From: Galbula dea
Lineage: Eukaryota; Chordata; Aves; Piciformes; Galbulidae
Direction: 5' to 3'
NCBI GenBank assembly: GCA_013399015.1
Contig: VWZX01008469.1
Span: forward strand, 124,001-188,000
Length of the DNA: 64,000 nucleotides
Under the pieces are notes generated by a model that saw only the letters and a list, made by a program, of their open reading frames with translations, was not told the DNA's origin and did not search any database. Made by a program: the position numbers and the translations under genes. Shown piece after piece: positions 47,614 to 59,600 of the stretch; positions within the stretch are counted from its first letter, which is position 1; each line of letters starts with the position of its first letter.

Positions 47614-50600
47614 CTAATGAAGAAGAGACATGCTGGTGTTCAAAGGAGGACCAAGCAAACACAGCATTCATAAGTCATTGCCTCCTTCCTCATCTGTTTA
47701 AACGAGTGTGAAACAACTCATTGAAACAACTGGCTAGTGCTGGGTATTCAACTCATGCTTGCTGTTCTCTGGGCTCATGCATTCCAGCTCCTGTGAAGCT
47801 AGGAGAAGGGCACGCTCCCTTATTCCTTCTGCTGCTTTCCCACCTATAGCAAGACTGTGGCTGGCAACTTCACCAGGGCCCTCCCAGGAAGCTGTGGGAG
47901 TGTCCCTTGTCTCCCATTTTCCAGTACAGATGGGCCTGTGCAGAGGTCCCAGGCACTGCTCCCATCCACAGAAGGGCTGCAACCCACAAAGTCTACCTAC
48001 ACCTGTATTTCAAGAGCACGAGATGAATATAGTTGTCTGCACACCCCCATACTTCCTCCTTCCAACTCCACACAGATGTTTTGATGCCCACCTGCCCTCC
48101 CTAGTCCCAGCTGCACAGCTGCTCTTGGACAGGGTGGGAAGGATGGTTAGCAAATGTGTCCCAGCAGTGGCAGACACTGTCTCTGGGTTACTAAGTGCCT
48201 CGTGCTCTCTGGGAACAGTATTTCTGCAGTCACTTTCAGGGCACCCAAGCGTCCTAGATTCTAGCATTCAGATGATCACAGCAGGTCTGCCTCTACTGAC
48301 CTCATCTCCCTCAGGCTGGAGACAATTCACAGCAGGGCAGATGGCATCTTCATCCTCAGAGTCCTCCTGCTCAGAGAATGACATGTCTGAGGGAAGCAGG
48401 TGGCTTTCACTGGAACGTTGCATCTCCAAGAGACGCTCCCGCTCCCTCTCCAGTTTGTTAGTGCAGACCTCCTTTGAGTGATTCAGTTTCAGTTTCTTCT
48501 TTTTGGGTGTTCTCATTTTTTTTACTCTTGCTCTCTTCCCATCACAGAAGCTCTCTCTCTCCAAACGCCGCTTCAGTTTCCTCTCCATGTAACTCATTCC
48601 ATCCTTCTTCCCTCGGCAACACTCATTCTATCGGAAAGAGACGTTCAGATGTTAAGCATGCAACTAGCGCTCATTAGCCCACCATTATTATTATAATTAC
48701 CTTGCTTTTAGGAACAGGCAGAAGCACAGCGCTTGACAGTGTGCTGCCTTTGCAGAATTGGGATGTGCAAGGGGAGCAAGGGCCAGGCTCACATCTCAGT
48801 GACAGAATTGATAGAAAGGTTCTCATTTCCTGCCTCTGAGACCCCTGCTTTAGAGGGAGCTCTCTCGGAAGCCTCTTCCACGCAGGACGAGAGTCAAATT
48901 AGAGTAGATGTATTTAAAATAGTGACCACAAAAAACAGATTCAAACTGCAAAAATGCATCAGGCCTCCAATTATATTCAGTTGTTTGTAACAAACAAGTT
49001 ATTAACTTTTTGACCCCTTTTGAATAAGGAAAACGTCACGGAAGCACAGCCACGCACACAAACCTTTGTAAAGCTTATAGGTTCAGGCAGAACCTCTACT
49101 CCAGAACCCCAAGCTCACTGCTGCTGTAGGACACTTGCCTTTTCATTTGTCGTTCCAACAGATGACCTCTGCTCTGTAACAGGGCTTTGCTTTGTGAATA
49201 GGATCTGGTACAGCTCCTGTATTTCAGGCAGGGAAACCTGTAGCAGCTGGGCTTCCATCATCAGCTCATCCAGCTCTGTACTAACGACTATTATGAAAGA
49301 CGGACAGAGAAGAAAAGGAATTCTTCAGTGTCAGCACAGATAAGGAAAATTCTTCTTTGGTAGCATATTAAAAACCATCAAGACTTTTTAAAATCTGCAA
49401 CTGTCTGAATTAGCTCTTATCTATTCCCTCTTCACTGCTCATTTTTAACAGTAGAGTTAGAGGAAAAAAATAAAGGCTTGCACAGAAGTTACTGCACTGT
49501 GGCTCAGTACCTTTCCATGCCTGCATTTCTTGGTGGTTTGAGGATAAGCAATTGCCATAATTCTTGGCAATTTCTGCTGCTTCTGAAGCTACAAGAAGTG
49601 TGATGATCCCCTCCTAACAAGTGGGTAAGATGACCAAACTGAGTGAAATCCACAAAGGAAACCAAAAGAGGAGAGGGAGAAAAGCTAAGAGGATAAGACT
49701 TGCAACTGAGTCCTGCTGCGTACAGGCACCATCCACTGCTTCTACTGAGCATCAAAACTTGCCGTAGGCTTCCGAAATAACCGTAGATAGGGGAGGCCAA
49801 AATCACTCTGTAAGTATCAGTGGTTTAATGTAGTATTCAGCACAACTCAAATACAGCCTGAAAAATAAACCTGGTAGTACAAAGGACTGCCTTGTTCGAT
49901 TTTAACTGTAATGCTATGCTGGAGTAATTGCCTTGTGCAACCTTAGTATGGATGAAGTAAACTGCACGGACTTGAAAGCATGAAGACAAGACCTGTGTCC
50001 CTGGAGCATTACACATAAGGAGAAATGATAAATAACTTCATTCAGAGTTGTAAAATGATGCAATTTATAGCATGTCTGTGTTAGTCCAATAAACACAAAG
50101 TCTGAGCTCGGAAGCAGCTAAAAAAATGCAAGTCTCTGAGATAGCTGTGCTGCAACAAAACTTACATGGACTCACGTCCCATAGATTCAGTACCCCATGG
50201 TCTCCAGCCCTATTTGCTTATGCTGTTCCCATCTACCTCCCTACAATTTCAGTGGTCCCTGGCACCCCCTCCCGAAGGCTCTTTGGCTAGCCCCAGCCCA
50301 CTGTGTGCTGTGCATGTGGGATGGGGCCAGCTCTCGACTGACACCTCTTGTCCTACTGCACGACACCTTTTCATCACACACGGGAAAGTGTAGCATTGGG
50401 AAATTCATCCCTCTGCCAAAGCTGCACACCAAGTTCCAAAGCTGCTGAGGGGATGGAGAAACAAAGCAGGCAGCCAAATGTCTCCCTGCCTCAGCCATCT
50501 TCTGATGACCCTCTCCTCTCGACCAAACGTGGGGTGGGGGAAAGAGAAAAGCCAAGCGAAGATTACGAACCACGAAGCGGGATGCAGTGCTGTCCTGTTG

Positions 50601-53600
50601 GAAACAGAGAGTGTAAGTAGATGGTTCTGTTATCCCAGTCATGAGGCATGGAGAATGACATTGCTCCAATTGTCTGGGAAACCTAGAAGACAAAACAAAA
50701 CACAGGTACTTTCACTAAACATCTAATTTTGAAGTGTCAAGTAACTGCAACAGAATCAATACTTGTTTCTCTTACGATTGATTAAATCTTGTATTCCTGG
50801 AAACTGTCCAACCTAATACCTCCAAATCCTCCATCCTATACCTGGAAATAGGCAAAAGCACCTTTGTTGTCACAATTGTTAGCTGTGAATGGCTATTTCC
50901 AGTGGTCAGAAGCCAGCCCTGTGCATGAGCAGCATGTCTAACCAGAGAACAAGCCTGCAGAGCAGAGATAACACCAGCAGAGTAACTGTGGGGCTAATCC
51001 CGACTTGTGGAAGAAAGGGCTTCAGTTCTAGAACTGGTTCAGGGTAAACATCAATCTCCTCCTTTTGTTCACAACAAACAAGTGATTTCTCACTGGTGTC
51101 TCATTGGATCAAGGCAAACTGTTTTGTAGCACTTCTCTTTACCTCAGTACACACAGAAGACATGCCCAGGACACAGGCTTACTCATGCAAAGGCCATTGA
51201 TGAAGACAAGCAAGTGCCAGTTTTGGACTCAAGAGTGTCAGATGCCTTCTAAAATATCATCTACTTCACTAATTCAAGTGTCTGGGCCCCTTTCAAAAGC
51301 TGCCTCTCATCAATTCTCACAGCTGTTTTTCAGAAGAATTTTTTAAACTCATCCAAATGCTCCACATTCTTCACTTTGGCCAGCACCAAGGAAGCCCAGC
51401 TTGAGCAGTTACAGCTCTGAGCTTCTCTGGGGGAATGAAAGTGTTGGATTACCTCAGATAACAGGGAAAATAGAGTTGTTACAGGACATGACAACAATGC
51501 TGAGGCACTGGATTCACTGAAAATACACCTCAAATCCATTGAGACCAAAGTTTTAGCTCAGCACCTGTGCTGAGATGGCTCTGGAGGCCACTTCTGACCT
51601 GCCCTCAGTACTTCTGTCTCCTGGTGGGCTCCTTAGCTCAGGCACAGCAAGGGACCCAAAGTGATACATGTGGTAAGATGCTCTTCCATTGAGCTTCACA
51701 AGGACTTCTGATTTGGGAAATGTGGCCACAAGGACATGAACTAGCTCTGCTAGAGTTACCTTAATTTAGGAACTTTACCAGTTTGAGCTCCAGACCACAT
51801 AGAAATGGTTAGACTGCTTTCAGGTCAGAGGAACCTCATGGTACCACACTGAGCTAATAAAACCATACTAATAATACTAAGCTCTCTGTTTCCAGTTCTG
51901 GCCCAAACAGCAACTTACGTGCCTAAAATCTTGCCCACTTTTTCAGCTATTCCAGTTGGTCTAGTAATGAGATACTTTCAAATTATCAGAAAAAGAAAAT
52001 CTCAGATGCCTGAACATAATTTTAATTCCTAAAACTAAGCCTGCCTACTTGAAAAATTTGGCCAACACAAGCTACCTGGAATAGTTCAGTTACTCAAGAA
52101 GCAGCTACCCCACTTCTTTGAGCCTGTGTGGCACATTTTATGTTTTAACATAACTAAGCCTGAAAACACAAAACCAGACCAACTTTAACAAGGTTGGACT
52201 AGCAAAGTAAGGTGTTTCAAACAAAAAGTAAAAGCAACAGACTTCATTATGCTGCACAGACCTTCTATTTCAGAATTTTTCTGCATTTATCATCTCAGGA
52301 ATACTAGAAATGCTTAACCTGTTTCCCACTTCCCCTGCACTTCTTGTTTAAAGATCTTTACTGGAGGAGGTTTAAACTCCCTCATGACCTCAGTGGAAAC
52401 AGTTGCTGTAGCTTAACTCAGTATTATCAGCAAAATATTCAGCTTGGGAGTTGCAGTGTCAGTGATAAGGAAAAGAAGGAGCAGTAACAGATGTTGAAAA
52501 CCACCTCATCTGAGAGCTCAGCTGGTAACTGCTTGAGCCTCTGTTACTAATTTTCAACATGTAAAGCTCTATTGAAATGCTTCTAAGATCAGAATATAAA
52601 GACTACTGAGCACTCTAGAAACAATAGCTTCAGCAACTCTGTCACTAATAGTGTCACATTAGAGTGCAGGAGCTGGGAGGAGAAGGAAAAATAGGCCCTT
52701 TGGGGGTAACTGTTCCAGGACTCCAGCAGAAAGAGCACATGAAGCCATGGCTGGAGGACACACACATTCTGGCTGTCAAGGCAGAACCCAAACTCCTATC
52801 TGTAAGGCAACACAAACTATCTGCTTTGCCAGTGTTTGTATGAAGACACAATAAACCCAGAACCCAGAGAAGTGTTACAGACCATTCCTGCTGCCCACAC
52901 ACCACCCACCACCAGGAAACCCAGAAGCAGCTCAGCCTCACCTTGTTTGTCTCTGGCAATTGGCCTGTTGTGGCTTGCCATCTGTTGTATAATAATCCTG
53001 AGCCAACTTTGTCTTGTATAAGTTTTAGATTCCCTGAATATAACATTTGTTGTGCTCTGTGCTGCCAGTTCACAGTTCTCTCGATCATGTAGCGTAAGGC
53101 ATCCCCCTCAGGAAGCCTCACGCGGATTCGCTGCAAGGAGGCCAGCAATGGCAAGATCTTTTCTAAAGGTGGCTTTTCTGATCGATGACAGTGTGGACAC
53201 AGCCACACACGAGGTCCCTGCAACACGTTGGGCACCGAAACACAGCTGGTGTGGAAGAACCCTCTGCAGAGTTCACACTGTATCATGGGAGCAGCTGGCT
53301 CCTTCTGGCACAGACAGACTTTCAGTTCTGTGTCCTCTTCACTGGACAGCACCTTCACTTCGTTTGCTGCTCGCAGAGAACGCAGTGCTTCCATCTCCTT
53401 TAACCGCGCTTCCCCAAGTGTAGCCATCTAGAAGGGAGTTCAAAGAATGGGATGTAATCTTGAAAGGAAAGTTACTTATTAGAAACGAGGTGACCTCTGC
53501 ACAACTGTACTCTTCAAATATGCCAGAGTATTTCAGATCACTAAGAAGCTCCTCACCCCTCTATGCCTTCAAGGTTTTGAAAGTCTGAAGCCAAGCAGTT

Positions 53601-56600
53601 ATCAGCGATGTGACTTCAGTTGCCTTCTGTTTTCTCATCAGACACACAGATACAAAGCTCACTTTTCTGCAAAACATAACCTAACTCCCTTCCTCTACAT
53701 TCCAAATCCTTCATGTTTAATACTAGAAAAACATTACCTTCATTAAAGCAGCATAAATTATGCAACCTTGCAGGTACATATCTGGGCACTTATCAGAAAT
53801 GCAAATGCATCTCCAGCACCCACCCTGCACACACTGTCCAGTACACAGGGCCACACCCTGACCTACACACTCTGGGGCTCATCAACACCAGTGAAATTCA
53901 GACGTACTCCTGAAGGTGGTGTTCGCCCTTTCTACACCTGCTCATGACCCTTTCTTGAGGAATCTTTAGCATTAGCAGCTATTAAAGACAACAATATATT
54001 TCAGTTTCAGAAAGGCTATTAATAGCAGCTGCAACTAGTTCCATGCATTTTACTATGTATGTAAAAAAATAAGTGCATGTAGGAGGGTTTATAAATATAG
54101 ACAAAACAGTTATTTCACCCACCATGGCTTTGAAATATAATGACTAGAGAAAAATCATCCATGCAGAAATGAGACAACTGCATCCAACATGGGCAGATGC
54201 AGGACTTGGGCAAAGCACACATCATCATCATGCGTGCATGGGTGCTGAGCACTGCAACTACAGCACTGGGCTGTGAAAGCATCCAAACCTCCACTGTAAG
54301 AAGATTCTTGGTCCTTTTGTGCCAGACAAAATCTGCCACACTAAATGCATTTTCCTGGATGCAGTTCTTACAAGTCTCCTTCTCTTTCAATACCCCAACC
54401 TATTACCTAGTGAAACAGGAAAAGGGTGATGAGAGGACCCAGGCTCCCCTGCATACCACTCTCAGAGGGACAGTCTGCATATCTGGATTTCCAAATGAGG
54501 GAGGCCAAAACCAAAGTACTGAATGTTGTGCCAGGTTAGGTTTAGATTAGATATTAGGAAGAATTTCTTTACTGAAAGAGTGGTGAGATATTGGAATAGG
54601 CTGCCCAGGGAGGTGGTGGAGTCACCATCCCTGGAGGTTTTTAAGAAGAGGATAGATGTGTTTCTTCAGGGGATGATTTAGGGATAAGAGTAGTGTAGGG
54701 CTATCGGTTGGACTAGATGATCTTCAGGGTCCTTTCCAACCATAATGATTCTGTGAATGTACACAATTCAAGTACCTGCCATAGGTTAAAGCTTAAATGT
54801 CCCATACCTAAAGGGACAATTATATTTAAGCCCTACCAAATCAGTCTACTGCTCCTCATTGATCATGAGACATGGTTTAATCTGACCATGGTGGAGGCTC
54901 TGAAATAGGTCTTCTGGGATGAAGCACTCTACCACCAGTGCCTAAGTCTGCCCCATCCAGAACTAAAGTTTTATTAATTTCATAATGCATGAGGTTTTCT
55001 TTAATTATTTATGGTGGGTTTTTTCATTACAAATGTTGTTGGCTTATTGTGTTCTTTGATAGGATCAGGTTTGGGAAAACCCTAACCTGTCTTTAAAGGT
55101 ATTGCTATGGTGGGTGAAAAACAGATCTCCACGTTTTATTTTCCTACCCTTTATCAGGCTACAGGCACACAAAGAAAACACCATTTTTTCCACTAAAAGG
55201 AACTTTGGGAAGTATGAAAACCCTTCTGCAGAACAGCAGAGCAAGCAGAAAAGAGTGGAAGATGAAACTTCTACACGAGAGGCAAACAAAGACTGAAGGA
55301 ACTTAGAGAAACTCTAGTTCAGAAAACCTGGTGCTAAAGCACCTACCGCAGATGCAGTGTCTTTGCTCTCAGAGAGTGCTCGTTCTAAGTCACTCAGGGT
55401 TTCCAGCTTAGTGCTTTTCTTCTTTCCACTTGGCAGTGTCTCCTTCAACTTCTTCTGCTTTCTCTTCAGATTCAGCATTCCAATATCGCACCGGGGACAT
55501 AACACCTGATGGACAGAGAAGCAGTATTACCTGCAGTGTTTTCAATGCATTCATCCTCCCCTAACACAGTCACAGGGGTAGCTGGTTAGAACAGAGTCCT
55601 GAATTTTTTTTTCCACCAGAGATTTTGGGCACTAAGATGAGGTTATCTGGAAAATGGGGAGAGCTGGAAGGTTAAAAACTCAATTTTATAAAACAGGTAG
55701 ACTGCAAACATCTCCATATTCCATTCAGATTGCCGGTACAGAGAGAAAGACTGTACACTGGAGAGCCTCCATGTGATTTAAGCTGCAAGCCCTGGAAAAG
55801 ATCTGAGGACTCCCAAGGCTGTCCTGCATTGCAGTCTGTCCTAAGGGACAGAAGAGGGCTGAGGTATAGGAGGGGCTCAGCACAGGTGAGAGAGTGGATT
55901 GGTCGAGAACTGCAGGTGTTCACACACAGGCAGCAACAGAGTCAGAAGGCCAGCAAAGGCAGTGACAGCCTCACCCTTACCACAGCTAACCCCCAGGTGG
56001 ATGAAGCAGGTTTGAACCTGCACTCCAGTAGCTGCAGCCTGAGGCACTGAAGTAAATTCAGTGCCACAAATTTGTCAGTATTTCCATATTCTTACTGAAA
56101 ATGTCAGACCATGGCACAGAACGCTTTTGTTAGCCAGTGATTAAAAAGAACAGACAAAGTATAGCTAAATCTTAAGCATTCTAAAAGTTTAAAGTTATCA
56201 TTAAAAGTATAGGTCCATTTGATAGAAAAACCAGGTTAAAATAAGTAATATAATCCTAAACCGATTCTGCAAATATACTTAATATCTACTGCTACTTTGT
56301 GAGTTAATACTGCAACTCTGCTGTGCTTTTGCTATGCTATGAATGGTGCTCTCCATAGTAATAAAGCTCTCTCACCTCCAAAAGAGAGTAAGGGGAGTTC
56401 TCACACAGAAATGTGTTGGCTGCACACTCCTTCCACGCTTGAACCTCCGACACCAAGGACTCCAGCCGTGGCAGGTAGTCCAGGTGCACTGGAATAGATC
56501 GACCTCTTGTGACGAGTTCTGCCAGTGTGTCCAGTACAGGCACACGTCCTCCAACCTGCCAGATTGTTAAGCAGAAGATGCTTGATGTATTCAGGACACA

Positions 56601-59600
56601 ACACTTCCACAAATCACAGCATGTCATTTACAGTAACTGAAGGTAGAGCTTGTAAAAATTAATTTACTGCTTAGACACTTGACACTTCAATCATTTTTAC
56701 AGCTGTTATTCCAACACTTGTGCTTCTCATGCTCTAGCCATTAAGTACACAGACAAAACTAAAAAATACTTGGGGAAAACAAAAATACAGTCACCAAATG
56801 ACAGTTTGAAGAAAAAAAAAGCTGCCAATCTAACAACCTTTATTCACAGCAGAAAATACAAATAATTTTTAAATAGACCCATGAGGCAAGTCTAATCCAG
56901 CCCCTGCCATGCCAAGAGCAAGGAACTCTCTCAAGTACCCAGTATGGCAAGTGAAAGTGAGCTCTGTTCATTCACTTCACAGCCTATGCCTAAGGAAAAT
57001 CAGCTACAGGAAGTCCAGGAGTAAAGCAGCACTGTGAGGCAATTTCCTAAACAGGCAATGATGGGAGACTCGAGAACAACTCATCCAGACTGACTCCAAC
57101 ATCCCAAAGCACTGACACCAACAACACCCTGCAAGTCATGACAACTGCAGGCATTCACTACAGTCTTTGCAGAATGGAATCAGAAATTCTTGGTGCAGTC
57201 AGACACTTTTCCATATTCAGGAGGCAGAATTTCAGAATCCAAACCAAGAAATTAGCAAATGTCAAGAACTTCACTCAAGTCTTCCAAGACAGCTCTCAGA
57301 AGTTATTACTATGTGAACTTTATTCCTTCAAGATTTTAAAGCCCAGGACAACACATTTTTAAAATAAAAGCTGCTTGAACTCAAGAAATTTTTATTAAAA
57401 AGCTCAATTTAGGTCAGATAGTCCTGAAAATAGTAGTCAGAGTTCACTTTGTGGAACAATGAGAAGGACAAATAAAAATACAAGACAATACTTGGCAGCT
57501 TGAATCAAAATGTGAAACCAGGGCTATCCCAGTCCCACTTTTTCCTGATGGGTGCAGTCCCAGTGACCCCTGGCTCAAGTTCTCGTGATGCTGAGCCATG
57601 AACCACTTTAAGAGCCAGCCCAGGCTACCTGGGCTTGAACCAGCAGAGTAGGAAGTAGGAAGAGAGGAGAGAGTTAAAGTTGCCACTGAACTGTAAAAGA
57701 AGCAAGGAATCTTAAAAAACCAGAAAGAGTTTTGTATCCACACATAAAACTGCCTGAAAGGTTAAAAAAAATATTTGAGCCAGAAGCATCAAAAGCCAAG
57801 GTGAAAACCTGTGTAGTTTTTATCTGACTTTGGTTCTCATTATCTGACATCAACTTTTTGCTCAGCTGAAGACTTTTGATTTCAGAGTGTAAATATAGAA
57901 ATGGAAATTACACGAAGCTGGAAGGAGCCTTAAAAATGGAAGAGGATAGACAGAAGAGGGAAGAAATAAGAGGAAAACGAGTAAGTGTCACCTCAAAATT
58001 CAGACAGAGCTACTACAAAATTACAGAGTTTAATCTGTGAAATCAAAGGCTGACCATAGAGGAGCAGAACATGAAATAGGCTTGAGGCTGACCATGCTTA
58101 ATGGCCAACAAGTGAGGGAATACCTCTCCATCACAGGATGTCTGAAATAACACCGATGATACAGATGTGGAAACAGCAAATGAATTCTGCAAGGCCTCAG
58201 AAGAGGTGATTCCACTATCAGGAAGGATCTCTTGTATCATCAGGTCTTAAGACATTACCTGCAGTACAGTAAGGAGGAATGCTCCAGAAAGGTGCATTCA
58301 GAAATGGAGAAAATACATGGACAGAACACTTGGCTGATCAGGAACATTCCTGGATCAGGAAATCTATTTTTGTTAGAAGATGCTAGAGGAAACTGATTAG
58401 TCAAGCAAATGAAAAGTGTGAAAAAATATTGTTGACTTTTAAATACTTTAGGAGATTTGTTTATTCAGGAGTCAGCAAGCAGAACTTTGGACTGTGTCAC
58501 CTGCTCCATACTATGTGTTACAGAAGTGAAGTAAGATGCAGAATGGTACACAAAGGCCATTAGCAGGTAATTGTTACTAAGATACTGAGCAAAACTTACC
58601 TTTACCTAAAGTTCCATTTAATAAATTATCTTTGAAATGTCTGTTTTTGTTAAAAGCCCCTTTATACATTTTATTGCAGTCAGTTAATTGCAAAGGTGAA
58701 GGAATACAAACCAGGTCCAAAACCAGAAGTAAAATAGCAGCACTCAGAGCATAACTGCACCATGCTGAAGGCAACAGATGTTCCAGATTAAGCATTCTTC
58801 ATTCCCCAAGTGCAGGGCATGGGGCTTTGAACCTGACAGGGGTTACTGCCACTCAACAAGAAGCCAAGAGCACAGTTACATACCTGGAGAGCTTCCACTT
58901 CCTGCAGCCAGTCTTTGGCCTTCTGAACTGCATCCTTTAGTGTGACACCGTTGGGGAGATAGGCTGGGATCTCCTCGATTTCCTTCACTGCTGCTACAAG
59001 ACTGCTCAGCGACTGCCGTGGTCTGTGTAAACAGAACAGCCCAGCATGTAAAACACAGAATCACACTGCAATACAGCTGAGGTTCTCCTGCTCATGGGGT
59101 TTAGTGAAACCACACAAGCTAATGACGTTACATCCTGTACTAGAGATGTAAACTGCACAACCACGTGTTCATACTGCAGGTATGCTCCCAGAAATGTCTA
59201 TCAGCTTGCTATAGACTGCTACTAGAGACTCCTCCACGGCTTCTGGGCTTAAAGGAGATTTAACATTAACTCTTGAATGATAGAGCCTTGGATCGTCAAA
59301 TGTACACTGAACCCTAAATCACTACCAGCTAAGAGAATCTACATTACGAGGATAAAAAACCCTAAAGATGGCTTTTCTGTACTTCACAATTTGTACCTTT
59401 CTAAAACATTCAGAGTCAAACACAGCTGCATCTCCATTTTGGAGATTAAACCCAAACTTATTCCAGCTTTGTGCTCTATGAAGTGACTGTTTTAAATCAG
59501 TAGGGTTACTAATGGGAAAGATACTCAAATGCTTTGATAATTATGAGGCTGGGGGAACAATTTCAAAAATAAAAGAAAATTAAAAACCATGAATCCAGAG

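Noticed and set aside
47759..48481. 240-codon plus-strand open frame
   Set aside because: Opposite strand of a KDM5B exon and its intron; no conserved domain or splice support.
52654..52941. Extension of the PHD2 exon frame beyond 52942
   Set aside because: Intron read-through: a consensus GTGAGG donor follows NK, and the next family residues VSQ lie in the exon at 50.68 kb.
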